A stretch of 64,000 nucleotides of DNA from Rhipicephalus microplus (GCF_043290135.1 NC_134700.1:159808053-159872052); one strand, 5' to 3'. Numbered from the stretch's first letter, positions 22,087-32,614 are shown. The notes: generated by a model not told the origin, from the sequence alone. Numbers and translations are program-made.

Positions 22087-22400
22087 AGAGACCGGGTAAA
22101 CCCCAAGCAGAACAGCACTGATATGGCATCGATACGGGAGAAGGCATCTGCGGCCGCGTTGACTTGGCCTTCAATGTATTGAACGTCCATAGTGAATTCG
22201 GAGTTAAAGTTGAGGTGTAGTGTTTCTCGTGCTCTATAAGTGTCATGATTACTGCGAAAAGCAAATGTCAAAGGCTTGCGGTCCGTGAGGACGTGAAAGC
22301 TGGAGCCCTCCCGTAGGTGTCGAAAATGTCGGATGCCTAAGTATACCACCAACAGCTCACGACCGGACGTGCTGAAGCGCATTTATGCAGGTTTTAGTTT
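22087..22400 (-). pseudogene. pol: gypsy2 RNase H domain
   Basis: The frame 22382-22020 reads FSTSGRELLVVYLGIRHFRH, then FHVLTDRKPLTFAF with the catalytic Asp region, RARETLHLNFNSEFTMDVQY and AAADAFSRIDAIS, the usual end of gypsy RNase H. The frame continues past 22087 into the inserted LTR by chance. The start of the domain (right of 22400) is present in other phases with stops. Confidence 0.82.
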
Positions 22401-22599
22401 GTGCAAGAGAAACCTGAGTGTATATCAGGAGTTGCATTTCAACTGCTGTAACACTGCGCCGACAGCCACACTAAATGAATCGGTGATAAGACGCATTGGT
22501 GCAATGTGCAGAGGATGCACCAGCAGAGTAGCGTTTGCCAATGAGTTTTTGGCAGCTTGGAAAGACAATTCGGCGTCAGGTGTTCATGTCAGGAGAGAT

Positions 22600-23400
22600 G
22601 ACGGAGCTTTAATGGTCTTTGGTGGAGAAGGTCGGTCAGCGCGGTATGAATAGGCGGAGGATGTTGGGGAGGAACCGGCGGTGGAAGTTGAGCAGCACAA
22701 GAAGCTCGCAGAGGTTTAGGATAGATGTTGGGCGAGGGAAGTCGCGTAGGGCTTTAACTTTCTTGTCCAACAGTCTTATGCCCTTGCTAGTCACAAGATG
22801 TCCAAGAAACTCGATGTCTTCGACAACAAAGACACACTTCGCGGGGTTGATGAGAAGGCCGTGTTCCTAGAGCCGAGAAAATAGGGGGCGAACATGGTTG
22901 ACATGCTGTTCGAAAGAAACACTAGGTACTAGGGGGTCGTCAAGATACGCAAACACGAAGAGTAATCCTCAGGTTACTTCGTTGATAAGCCTCTGGAACG
23001 TCTGAGCAGCGTTCCTCAAACCGAACGGCATGCAAGCGTACTCGAAAAGCCCAAACGGTGTCATTATTGCAGTCTTGGGAATGTCCGCGGGCTCAACTAG
23101 AATTTGGTGGTGGGCCTTTACCAAGCCTATTTTGCTGAATATCACCGCTCCCGCGAGGTTAGCAGAGAAGTCGTGATTGTGAGGGAGAAAATAGTGATCA
23201 GGGACGGTGCGCGCGTTGAGAGCACAGTAGTAACCGCCCGGGCGCCAATCCCCTGGGTCACGCTTTGGTACCATGTGCAGAGCTGACGACCAACAGCTCG
23301 ACGAAAGACGGATGATGCCCAATTGCAGCATGTGGTCCAATTCTCTTTTGGTGATGGCAAGGTGGTCTCCAGAGAGGCGCCTGGGTTGGCAAAATACCGA
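22600..23400 (-). pseudogene. pol: gypsy2 reverse transcriptase
   Basis: The frame 23340-22969 shows LHMVPKRDPGDWRPGGYY, then FSKIGLVKAHHQI, PKTAIMTPFGLFEYACMPFG and RNAAQTFQRLINEV. In the first catalytic block Gly stands where Asp is expected (FSKIG instead of FSKID), which would abolish polymerase activity. After a TGA the same region reads FAYLDDPLV; the YLDD box is at 22936-22947. A further TAG follows before EHGLLINPAKCVF. The domain fades out near 22600. Confidence 0.85.
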
Positions 23401-23412
23401 AAAGCCGGTATA

Positions 23413-23898
23413 CTACATTATGCGTGATATTGTGGCGGACTGGCAACTCAAGGATAGAAGGTTTAGTGATGGCTGGAAAGTCTGACAGAATCGAGGCGAA
23501 CATAGATGGTGGTATCTGCGGGATGTTCCAGTGGCAGTTGTTGGAGGTGCGAGAATGCGCTGTATGAAAATAATGGTAGTTATGTCGCCGAGTCTACGTG
23601 CACGGAGGTCAATACTGAGGGTGAAATGGGTCAGAAAATCAGCACCCAACATGGCCATGCGTAGGTCGGCAACAACGAATACCCATCAGAAGGTGCGTCG
23701 GAGACAGAAATCGATGCTGAGAGAGCGCTGACCATATTTGTCGAAGGGAGAGTTGTTGGCTGCTTGAAGGGGGGAAGATTTTGTAGAGCGTTGCTGGTCT
23801 AGTCGTGCCACAGAAACTACACCGACCTCTGCACCTGTGTCTACGAGAAATCGATGTCCGGCAATCCTGTCAGTGACGTAAAACATGTGGCTTGTCAT
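23413..23898 (-). pseudogene. pol: gypsy2 aspartic protease
   Basis: The frame 23898-23686 contains FYVTDRIAGHRFLVDTGAEVGVV, with the active-site Asp-Thr-Gly; the next frame (23658 leftward) begins MAMLGADFLTHF, the second conserved block (LGxDFL) of retropepsins. A phase change around 23670 separates them. The enzyme would cleave the Gag-Pol precursor. Confidence 0.85.
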
Positions 23899-23908
23899 AT
23901 GAAAAGAT

Positions 23909-24574
23909 TCACTGGCCGTAATCAGTGGCTCTGTGGTATGTTTCCAAGCCAGCTACAAGGAGGTTGGCATCAATGTGCGCTGGCACCGAAGGTGCTATGA
24001 AGCCAGCAGCATACCGATCGACGAGGACCTGCACGGGAGCGAGATCTTGGAGATGATCTTGGACAACAATCACAGTCTCGTTGACGAGGGTGGGACGGTG
24101 GCCGTAGTGCATTAACCATCTCAGCAAGGTTATCGATTAATTGCTCGAGGCGAGACTGCCGGTCTTCGAGTTGTGACAGCGGAACGGTAGATGTCGTTGC
24201 CACAGTACCTCTTGCTGAATAGTCAGTGACATTATCGGTCAGCTTCGCCAGCTTGTTGAGGGTCAGGTCGTCTGGTATGGCAGCCAAGGCAACTACGTTC
24301 TGTGACAGGCGCTCAAGGAACAGCTCTCATAGCAGCGGGCTGTTTGCGTCCAGCCGACAGTCACTGAGAAGCCACTGCATGCGACGCAGAAGTTCCTCCT
24401 CGTTGTGAAGCTGCTGAAGATGCCTGCTGAGAGGCATGAACTTGCTATGAAACACAGTTGCCTTGAAGTGGTCATAAGGATCGGTTTCGGCGGGCGTGCC
24501 CACAAAGACATAGAACTCTGCCACCGCTTGCGTTCAGACTGCGGAGACAGTGTGCTGGCACTTTGCTTGCTGCG
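23909..24574 (-). pseudogene. gag: gypsy2 gag, main part
   Basis: The frame 24524-24327 gives AEFYVFVGTPAETDPYDHF, then HNEEELLRRMQWLLSD, a capsid pattern common in arthropod Ty3/gypsy elements. The frame 24287-23970 continues AAIPDDLTLNKLAKLTDNV. Near 23970 a Cys/His-rich stretch with FGASAHRCQ is seen in another phase. Several phase changes occur. The N-terminal part lies at 25849-26014, on the other side of the LINE insertion. Confidence 0.8.
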
Positions 24575-24582
24575 AAGTAATG

Positions 24583-25569
24583 GCTCCAGCAGTATATTTG
24601 CCACCAAGGAAGTGGCAAGTCGTAGACTGCGATCTATCTTTCATGGAAGTCACTAACCACGCACTTACTGTACATATCCGCACGCACTTCCACGAACTAC
24701 AACACAAGTACACCTGCCCAGAATTGTTCACAGATGCTTCGAAGTCCCACACTGGTGTGTCCTATGCAGCTGTTGGCCCATCTTTCTCCAACTCCGGTAT
24801 TTTGCACTCCGAAACAAGCATCTTCACAGCAGAGGCTCACTTGGTATTTGTGGCTGTCAAGCATATTAAGAAACTGCAACTACAACGTGTGGTTAGATAC
24901 ACAGATTCCCTTAACGTAGTGGTGGCTCTGAAAACTCTGCGAAAACATGAAAATCCTGTCCTTGTGTCCTTGTACTCTCTGTTATGCACGATATACGCTC
25001 TTAAACGGCATGTTGTAGTCTGCTGGATGCCGGGGCAGCGCGAAATCGCTGGAAACGTGTTGGCGGATCAGCTGGCCGCATCTGCCCAAGACAACACTGG
25101 CGCCAATACATCTGTAGCTGTCCCTGCGCTTGATCTGAAACCATTTCTAAGAAGGAAGCTCAAGGCGTGCTGGCAGCGCCTATGGGATCGACAGACAGAA
25201 AACAAACTGCATGTTGTCAAACCGAGACTTAAAAATTGGCCCACAGTATACAGATCACGCTACACACAAGTCACACTTCATAGACTACAGATAGTACATA
25301 CACACTCGACACACTCATACCTCCTGTCCGGTGGCGATTCACCATTGTGTGAGAGATGTGAAGAACCGCTCACGGTTCTCCACATACTAGTCCAATGCAG
25401 TGATTTAGATTCTCTTAGAAAAAAGCACTTTTTATATCCCTTCCGACAAGAGATACCCTTGTATCCATCAATGTTCATCGGTAGAGAAACCGTTTTTTCT
25501 CGTAAATCACTGCTGGCGTTTATAACAGATGTACATATTTTTAATGTCATATATTCAGGCACTTCGTAG
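24583..25569 (+). pseudogene. LINE ORF2 fragment: RNase H and C-terminal zinc finger
   Basis: An open frame of about 329 codons inside the insert carries an RNase HI domain: ELFTDASKSHTGVSYAAV (first Asp), FTAEAHLVFVAVKHI (Glu), VVRYTDSLNVVVALK (second Asp) and AGNVLADQLAASA (final Asp). Near the end, LCERCEEPLTVLHILVQC is a Cys-x2-Cys-His-Cys finger typical of I-like LINEs. All four catalytic residues are present. The frame starts by read-through from gypsy2 sequence at the left junction, so it has no own start and the piece is a truncation product of target-primed reverse transcription. The stop is TAG at 25567. Confidence 0.88.
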
Positions 25570-25841
25570 CATGATCACAGAAGAGAGGTCACTGCCGCGG
25601 TGGCTGCAACTGCGTCACTGTCCCACTATCACGACGTCACGTCATTTAGTATTCTTGCACATAGTTCACGTCCATGTCATGATTTTAATGCTTCTATGTT
25701 TTTACCCGCGTTAGCGCGAGGCGATTTAAGGCCCTTTTACAGCCACGCATCATAACATTCATTGTTCATATCTCTAGTCTATCGAAATGGCGTTCTTTGG
25801 CCATCTATTGGCCCTTGCGCCATTGAAAACCACTCATCGTA
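24583..25841 (+). mobile_element. 5'-truncated RNase H LINE inserted in gypsy2 gag
   Basis: The 1259-bp insert is flanked by an exact 8-bp duplication AAGTAATG (24575-24582 and 25842-25849), and gypsy2 gag resumes in sense on both sides of it. It encodes the end of an I-like ORF2. No poly-A tail is visible; the 3' end is plain AT-rich sequence. Confidence 0.88.
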
Positions 25842-25848
25842 AAGTAAT

Positions 25849-26014
25849 GCGTCGCAGGGCAAATATGGCCTCGATGTGTGTAAACGAGGCTGCCGGATTC
25901 TGTGGCCAAAATGATGGTAGGTGAATCTGCACCAAGGCGATGCCTTCCGTGCTGGTCGTCAGTCTTCCATTCGCGGTATCGTCCATGACACAGTGCTCGC
26001 CTTCTAGTATTCAT
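25849..26014 (-). pseudogene. gag: gypsy2 gag, N-terminal part
   Basis: An ATG at 26014 begins MNTRRRALC. Another phase of the same stretch reads LPSFWPQNPAASFTHIEAIF and FALRRIT, the standard start of this gag type, up to the LINE target duplication. A frameshift separates start and body. Confidence 0.75.
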
Positions 26015-26019
26015 GTCTG

Positions 26020-26042
26020 GATCACCATGTTATAGGGACCAA
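26020..26042 (-). other. gypsy2 primer-binding site
   Basis: Immediately inside the 5' LTR, the minus strand reads TTGGTCCCTATAACATGGTG. It starts with TGG after one T, as expected for pairing with a tRNA 3' end; the tRNA is not identified. Confidence 0.45.
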
Positions 26043-26339
26043 TGTTAGGTCCTCTATAACCATGCGTGTGGTGGCGAGTGAAAACACAAGGAACCTGTTA
26101 AGGCCGGCGGCAGGAACCGAACTGAGCTTTATTCTTTTCTAACTGTGGAGCACGCCGCACAAGGAACAAAGTGCAGGGGCATGCACATGCCTCTGAGCAC
26201 GCCATAATTAATAGGTGGCCGATGATGATGATGATGATGATGATGATGGCCACTAGAGGTTAGATGGATAGATGGAGGGTGAGTGGGTGGGTGGATGGAT
26301 GGATTGATGAATGGATGGATGGATGGGTGAATGGATTCA
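26043..26339 (-). repeat. gypsy2 5' LTR
   Basis: This 297-bp LTR matches the split copy at 15189-15406 plus 20253-20310. On the plus strand it runs TGTTAGGTCC to GGATTCA. It contains GATG and GGAT microsatellite runs (26222-26335), which probably vary in length between copies. Confidence 0.78.
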
Positions 26340-27200
26340 ATGTTGCAAAAGTTCGTTAAGAAATGATTCGCATTTAAAAATGGCTTTGAATGCGGCCATG
26401 GGTTCTGTCAAAGTGAATATAACTAAAAGACAAGTTATCGTGAAAGACGTCAACTACGTGGTGTTGAAGAGACCGTCTTAGAATAGGTGTCAGGCGTTCA
26501 GTTGTGGATGTGACAGAAAAGTGTATACCTCTGTCCAGCTTAAACTGCGAGAGTTGACGATGACGCCGTGCATTAGATAAATTGGATGCTGCAGAAACGT
26601 ATACGCGGACAGTATGGGTCAGCCATCTGGTGAGAGGTGAAATGTTGATCACAATCAGCGAGCATTTAGTCCATTGCGTCGAGCGAAAGAGGTGAACTAT
26701 ACCTGACCTCTAATAGGGGGTACCGCAAACCGGTGTAGGCAAACTGTTGTAGGGTGATCGAGCGGAACTGTATGTAGCTGTGAACATAGAGGAGCATCGT
26801 TTCTCGGTGGCTTTTTCTTTTACAGCAGGAGTTGTATATGGCTAGGAGAAACGAAAAACTGTCTGGCAGCAGTGTCATGAGAGGTCTCCACTGACTGTAT
26901 TATCAGTTATGTCTTTCGCAGTGTCGTACTCAAGCACGCGTGTTGTTGGCTGCGTTGTGAGTGACGTAAGTCCTCCATATCGTCGCAGTCGTAGTGACGA
27001 GCACGCGCGAGTTTCTCCCGAAACCTTCCACATGGGTTTTCACGAAAAACTCTAGAAGGGCGCCGCCAGTGGAAACGAGAGAGAGCTCGCATTCGTTAAG
27101 CCGATGGTGCAGTCTAGGCACAAAAAAATTGCCCGCAGCTTCCCTCGGGGGAACACTGAGGAGGATGCGGAGCATATAATTGGTTACCGGGGTAATAAAG
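26340..27200. other. No gene recognised
   Basis: A 92-codon minus frame (26652-26374) and others are unremarkable. At 27150-27180 the phrase GATGCGGAGCAT occurs, and its reverse complement occurs near 27842, so 27150-27860 may be the body of one repeat element with inverted ends. Confidence 0.4.
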
Positions 27201-27201
27201 T

Positions 27202-27323
27202 GCGACTTACTTGGGTCGATGGCTAAATTGGTTAACGTGGTTGTGAAATGGGGTGTTAAATTGCGACTTACTTGGATCGATGGCTAAATTGGTTAACGTG
27301 GTTGTAGGAGGGGGTGTTAAATG
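27202..27323 (+). repeat. 61-bp tandem repeat, two copies
   Basis: GCGACTTACTTGGGTCGATG at 27202 recurs at 27263 with one change, and the match covers the whole 61-base unit (GGCTAAATTGGTTAACGTGG...GGGTGTTAAAT). Confidence 0.9.
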
Positions 27324-27488
27324 AGTGAACACGTACACACGTATGCGAAAGGGCGGCGCTGGTCGAAGGGACGTCGATCATTGTGTTTGTGCATTCGTTG
27401 GAATTCATTTCACCGCGACCTTGGACGTCGACGCGCCGTACAAACCAACCGACGAGCGGCAACTGAGCGAGCGAGCGCCGACCTTGAG

Positions 27489-27660
27489 TATATATACAGC
27501 GCGACGGCGCATGCACTGTCAGCTGTCGAATGTTCGAGAAGGGGGAGAAGCGCAACGGCGCATGCGCGCGCGTCAGCTGCCGATGTTCTCGAAGCGCGAC
27601 GGCGCATGCGCGCGCGTCAGCTGCCGATGTTCTCGAAGCGTGACGGCGCATGCGCGCTAC
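27489..27660 (+). repeat. CpG-rich 44-bp minisatellite with TATA-like start
   Basis: Units containing GCGACGGCGCATGCGCGCG and CAGCTGCCGATGTTCTCGAA repeat about three to four times with decay at the edges. GAGTATATATACAGCGCG lies at the left. GCGCATGCGC resembles a nuclear respiratory factor 1 type site, but promoter function is only a possibility. Confidence 0.75.
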
Positions 27661-28430
27661 ATTATACAGCTAGCGAATGTTCGTGAAGAGGAGAAGCGCA
27701 CGCGGTGTATAGAGGAGGAAGGGTGCACAGATGGTGGAGGAGTGAAGCGCGCGCGGTGTGTAGAGGAGGAAGGTATGTACAGATGGTGGAAGAAGGAGGA
27801 GGAAGCTTGCGGACGGCGCCGCACTACAAGCCTCGAGTATTAGATGCTCCGCATCTAAAAGTAATCCCGGAGGCCGAGTGCCCGTAGCAACTGCGTACCG
27901 ATGACACGGAAGCCTTCCGAACCGCACTAAATCGCGAAAGGGAATGCAAGCGCCCGTGACAAACGAATCTTGCAAACTGCGCCACTGAGTTAACTCGCGA
28001 TGTCAAACGCTTGCAACAACATCGCGTTGCGGCGTCAACGTTATGACTGCAAGAGCACGTTAACCGGGGAGAACGCCTGCTTTCGGCGGCAGTTTCTTCT
28101 ACGGCACATTGGCTTCGGTTGCGATGTGTGTGGTTGCACAACCACCAATGTGATTAACGCATTGTGAAATGCATTCAACCACTCATTACAGTCCTCTATG
28201 ATGGCGGTCATGTGAGGCACAATGTGCGGCATGTGAAATAAGCACAGTGGTAAACTCCAGCCAAACGTGCGTCTAACCTTATTAAGAAGCATGAACGTGT
28301 TACCCATACTTCTGAAAGGCTCCAGTGCCACGTCGGGTTGAACCCACTGCTAAACACCAGGGCCGCATGCTTCAGCTTTCGCTGGTTATTCATTTGTATG
28401 GAGTGCTTGGGCGGTGATTTTTTTCACCGG
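27661..28430. other. No gene recognised; short purine-rich repeats
   Basis: At 27690-27800 near-repeats of AGGAGGAAGG and GATGGTGGA occur. A 96-codon minus frame (28331-28041) reads EPFRSMGNTFMLLNKVRRTF but matches nothing I know. Confidence 0.4.
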
Positions 28431-28439
28431 CCATGTAAA

Positions 28440-28790
28440 ATATGTTAGTGTGATACACTTGCAGGTTAAGGACTCACTGACTCAAGCTTCCCGACAGTTT
28501 ATCAATTAAGTATAAAAAATCCAGAATAAGCTGTGGTGGTTCAATACTATTGTGCAATGGTGGTCATGTGAATAAGGGCAAAAGTTCTTTGCTGACCAAA
28601 CTGTGGACAGACCTTCCTGCCCAGTGGTCATGTAGTTTTCGGTAGCAGTGAGCATGCGACCAGCCCTTCCAACTACTCTCTCTCGTGAGAAGTGGACGCG
28701 TTGCAGAACAACAGCACCTATACGGCAGCCGCAAGCCGCAAACATCTCCATGCAGCTGCAGCCTCAGGCAGCCTCATTGAAGGGGCCATG
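28440..28790 (-). pseudogene. pol: gypsy5 RNase H domain
   Basis: The frame 28751-28506 reads GCRIGAVVLQ, then TATENYMTTGQEGLSTVWSA and CPYSHDHHCTIVLNHHSLFW. This follows the gypsy RNase H pattern closely, though the usual Asp before HHSL is Asn here. After a stop, LSGSLSQWVLNLQVY-like sequence (with a stop in place of Trp) continues to about 28440. The domain is degraded, and its N-terminal part lies beyond the inserted LTR. Confidence 0.78.
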
Positions 28791-28888
28791 AATGGTGTGA
28801 AAGGCCAATTCACATTATTCGGGCCACAGAAACAGTTTATGGAAAGCTAGTAATTTCGAAACAGTGTAGCAAGTGAAAAGACGTTCTG

Positions 28889-29629
28889 TGTAGTGTGGGA
28901 ATTGAGGCTAGCCCGCTGCCTTTGCGCGGGCTTTGTTGCCTTTTCTGCCGTTCTCATGTCCCGACATGTCTCCCCTCCTCCACTGTCTGCCGCGCTGGGG
29001 CAGCGGAGTGACGTTTAGCCCCCTCACCCGGTAGCGGATGTTGACTGTGGCGCCGCGCGGAGTCTTTCGAGAGGTTTTCGCGCACTGCGTCGGAAGCGGG
29101 CAGATACTCTCCGGGACAGAAGACGGTGAGCCATGCAATCTTTGCCGTCCGTCAACTCCCGTTGCTCGGGGCTCATCGGACCTCGCTGACGGTACCTCGC
29201 GCCCGAGGCAAACGCTCGCCTTTTGTTGCCCCACTACATACGCTCGGCCGAAGGGTGGTACAGTGTCCTATACTGCGTGGCCTAGCTACGCCGACCCGTC
29301 TTCCTCCGAAGCCAACGCGAGTGCCTTTGCCCTCGCTCGAGCAACCGGGCCTTAGTCCTGGTGTCTCCGTGGATCACCTTTACCACGGAGACGTGCTCGT
29401 GGCATCCTGTGTAATACTTTTATGCCCGTGGCGTGGATAAGCCTATTTGCTTCTCGCCGCGCCTTTGCAACGGGCTGTACTGCGTTTGGTGTTGCCACAG
29501 ACAATTAAGTGTTGGCGACTTTGAGCAGTATCGTGTTCTCGCCACGGCGACGGTTAACGCGGGCCCTGCGGCTCGCTAAGACCGGACCCACGCTAGTGAC
29601 CGTACTCCTTCGGGATACGTGTCACTACA
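28889..29629. mobile_element. 741-bp solo LTR in gypsy5
   Basis: The segment starts TGTAGTG and ends CACTACA, a perfect 7-bp inverted terminus with TG...CA. It is GC-rich, unlike its neighbours, and divides two parts of gypsy5 pol that are adjacent in intact elements. I could not find a target duplication: flanks are TTCTG and GTAGA. It may have arisen from recombination between LTRs of two copies. Confidence 0.6.
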
Positions 29630-29639
29630 GTAGACTGAA

Positions 29640-31070
29640 GAAAATCAGATAGGAGCTTAGAAATTCTTCGTAAGTCATAAGCCTTTTGGGGCCACGAAAG
29701 AACAAGGACTGCACCAATTATGTCAGGATCAAAGTGAATTCCGTCCTCGCTCTCGAAATGATCATGGGCCATGGGGCCGCTTTAAGTGGTCGGACGCTTC
29801 TGTGCTTCGGTGACCCCCCTGACCTAGCTCATTGTCCGAAGCTGTAAGCCCACGTGCCAGCTGTAGAAGCCAGCCTCCCCTCGTTTCTGGTGTTCTGACC
29901 CTTGCCACGAGAGATCATGTTTGTTCGGGCAATGCAGAAACACGAGATTGAAGTCGGCTCTGGTGCTAGGATAGAGTGAAATGAAGAGTGGTTTTGTCAT
30001 GCATGAAAAGGGAAAGAAAGAAAGGAGTCATGAATGGGGCTGTTTGAAGTATGGCCCACAAAGCCTGCAATATCACTTCTGAAAAGAGAATTATGCAGCA
30101 GGGGATACATTAGGCGGGAATTTCGGTAAAAGGGTGTACCATCGTAGTAACTGAGAATCGACCCCTGGTATCTGGAAGCGAAGGCAGGCCGCTTTGAATT
30201 CGGTTGATAAGTGCTTAGGCTTGGGCGTGAGCGGTCATGTTGCCTGGGTGACCTCAGTGTGCAAGGACCTAGAGGAAGGTGATGAGGAGATCAAGCGGAG
30301 GAGATAATTCAAGAATTCTAGCATCTGAAGAGTGGATTTTGAGAATGGCGAAGTAACGAATGGCAGTTTTAGAATAAGATAAAATATAGTAAGTGGAGGA
30401 GTGAACAATGGCTAAGGTAATTGTCGAGTTCTCTGCTTCCAGGGATTCGGTAAAATCGAAAATGGACGAAGTTGCGACCAGTTTTTGGAACCTGTTTACG
30501 ACTATTGCGAAGACCAAGATCTGCATATTCAGCAGCGTCTACGTATACTGCTAAATAATCAAGAGGCAAGTGGTTGTCATGGGCCTTAGCTTCTCTTCCC
30601 GTCCTGCTAGATTATGTTCTGGGTGAGTTTTGGGAGAGTGGCAGGATGCATAGGTTTCTACATAGTCTAAGTGGAGCAGGGGCTGAGGAAGTGTGTATAG
30701 AAAATAACAATGTCATCAGTGTACAAATCGCAACTCTGTTTCAGGTCAGTGTGTAGCACGTTGTCAATCATGCGCTCAGAGGTTGCAGGTGCATTTCAGA
30801 GCCCTAGAGGCATCACAGTGAATTTGTGTAATTTATAGGAAGTTGCAAATTGTTTTCTCATCGTATATGTGCATAATATTGCATCAATTTCGTAAAGGCA
30901 AATCAAGGTTTGAAAAGTATCCTTGCGTTTCACAGGAAACCAAGAACATCATCCATGCTTCGCATGAGGTACACGTCCTTGCGTGTGATCTTGTTAGGCG
31001 CCTAGTAATCGCCTCAAAAGCACTTAAAACCATGCGTTTTTCGTACCAAGATAACTGACGACGACCAAGG
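29640..31070 (-). pseudogene. pol: gypsy5 reverse transcriptase, heavily decayed
   Basis: Scattered motifs are legible in minus frames: ITRKDVYLMRSMDDVLGF near 31000 (the entry to the fingers), FTVMPLGL and NAPATSERMIDNVL near 30800, then DLYTDDIVIF with the catalytic box at 30712-30723 (Thr in the variable position of YxDD), and a KAYDLRRISKLLSDFLQ block near 29700 that leads into the connection domain. Stops and shifts intervene throughout. The sequence between motifs is barely alignable by eye, so domain limits are approximate. Confidence 0.7.
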
Positions 31071-31344
31071 ATTGACCAATGGACGGTTTGCTTTGATGTT
31101 TTGTATTCAAGATTTTCACTCAAGAGACACACGGTGCTGGCCGTGGTGCATAATTCATGTTGCTCTGTCTGAATACAATACGCTGTTTGCAAATAACCAA
31201 TTATTGGTGATACGGAACCGGCGGCCGCAATTCGAGCCCCTCTATCTTCAAGGTGACTACGCGAGAAATAATGCCCCGCTCACGCTAGCGGCAACCCTGC
31301 TATAATGGCTGGTTCACGCTAGCGGCAAGTCTACCCTGATGGTG
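31071..31344. other. Short direct repeats, otherwise unrecognised
   Basis: CACGCTAGCGGCAA occurs at 31281 and again at 31315. The remainder has no clear feature. Confidence 0.5.
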
Positions 31345-31650
31345 GCTGCCGTCGTCCATGAGAAAACTGTTCAAAGTGTATGGCAAGCTTCTTCGGCATG
31401 GCATTTCAGCCTTCGATAAAATGAGCACTCTTCCGCGTGCAGTTGTCCACCACCTAGAATATATGAAGCGGCCTCAGTGCACTCTCTCGCTCGCAAGCTC
31501 CAAACTAATGCTTCCATTCACTTTGGACACATGTCTTTAAGCTTCGAATACTCGAATCGATTTGGCACCGTTTTTAAGACCCGTACTCAAATAATCCATG
31601 TTGTAGGCTTAGCGACCCTTCCCAAATCATGAACAGCATCTATTACTCGT
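31345..31650 (+). repeat. Dispersed repeat, copy 1 of a local pair
   Basis: The segment resembles 32615-32845 over most of its length (ACTGTTCAAAGTGTATGGCA against GCTGTTCAAAGTGCACGGCC, and ACTCAAATAATCCATGTTGT against the same with one change). A short frame in both copies begins with a similar KLFKVYGK or ELFKVHGQ stretch. Confidence 0.65.
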
Positions 31651-31879
31651 TTGTTCGTTTTTCCTAACCATGAATAGCTAGCCCCACTTGTCGGGGTGTC
31701 AGATTTGGGACGCGTTATCTGGTTTTACGCTTCATTGTCTTTGTATAATGGATAGGCTGAAAAGCTCTATGGAACCAAGCCTGAAAAAAATGCTACCATC
31801 TCGTCGTGTACGTCGTCAAACACATCCCAAAAAATCAAAGCATATCCACGAAGTAAATGATCATGAGTGGGGCGAAGCG

Positions 31880-32078
31880 TCTATCCGTCCATGCATCCAT
31901 CCGTTAATACGTCCATTCGTCCATCCGTGGGTCCATCCATCTGTTCATGCGCGCGTGTGTCCGTCCGTCTGTTTGTCCGTCTGCTGGCCGCGTCTGTCTC
32001 TCTGCCTGTTTCTCCGTCCATCCATTCGTCTGGGCGTCAGTCTGTCTGTCTCTCCGTCGGTCCATCCGTCCATCCGGC

Positions 32079-32142
<64 letters not shown>

Positions 32143-32160
32143 CACCCGTCTGCCCATCTA
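31880..32160 (+). repeat. CCATCCGT and GTCT microsatellite
   Basis: Irregular CATCCGTCC and TGTCTGTC units end in a pure (CTGT)n run at about 32083-32140. Frames reading Cys-Leu-Ser-Val or Thr-Asp-Arg-Gln repeats are artefacts. Confidence 0.95.
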
Positions 32161-32614
32161 GTGAACACTCCAAGTACCACCATCTAGCATCTTTTTACCA
32201 TATATTCTGCATATACAAGTAGCGCCTTCTAGCAGACATTTCAAAAACTAAAAGCGATGTGGCTACAACATACATACATCGAAGGCGCATGACCCATGGC
32301 TTAAGGAGCGTCGCCTTTAATAACGTGTAAGAAGTAAGCAGCTCCAAGCACTCCGCGGCTGACGCAGTCGATGCGGAAAGCCAAAAGCAGATGATGTGGC
32401 CAATTGATGTGGCTCCTCCGTCGCTGATTGGCTACGTCACTCTACGGAAAACGCAAAATGGCAAGAAAGTAAGTCCCGGACTAATTCTTCGGATGGCAAA
32501 GAACGGCAGATGTGCGCGAAGGAAACGGCCGGCACAGCAGGGTGGTCTGAAAACGTCAAATGGCGAGGCATGCTTGCCCCTAGCGGGAACTGGCCTTAAC
32601 GCTGCGGGGCCGTG
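32161..32614. other. No gene recognised
   Basis: Unremarkable sequence between the microsatellite and the second repeat copy; a 95-codon frame at 32391 (+) shows no known motif. Confidence 0.45.

Larger units (their letters stand above)
15189..26339 (-). mobile_element. gypsy2: Ty3/gypsy element carrying three later insertions
   Basis: On the minus strand: 5' LTR (26339-26043), primer site, gag (26014-25849 and 24574-23909), protease (23898-23413), reverse transcriptase (about 23400-22650), RNase H (22400-22087), integrase (21370-20420) and 3' LTR (20310-20253 plus 15406-15189). gypsy1 sits in the 3' LTR, a solo LTR between RNase H and integrase, and a truncated LINE in gag. Many stops and at least one catalytic substitution show it is old. 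No clear target duplication is seen at its ends. Confidence 0.88.
28430..31070 (-). mobile_element. gypsy5: decayed Ty3/gypsy pol, split by an LTR
   Basis: Reverse transcriptase motifs (31070-29640) and RNase H motifs (28790-28430) lie in order on the minus strand, with an LTR between them. Stops are frequent, so this is among the oldest elements in the window. Its own LTRs and gag were not found. Confidence 0.75.

Noticed and set aside
15189..26339. Target-site duplication of gypsy2
   Set aside because: Flanks ATCGA (left) and ATGTT (right) do not match, so none is claimed.
28041..28331. Possible host exon
   Set aside because: An isolated 96-codon frame with no known motif, no clear splice context and repeat-derived neighbours.
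31867..32222. Cys-Leu-Ser-Val and Thr-Asp-Arg-Gln repeat frames
   Set aside because: Products of the GTCT microsatellite read in several phases.
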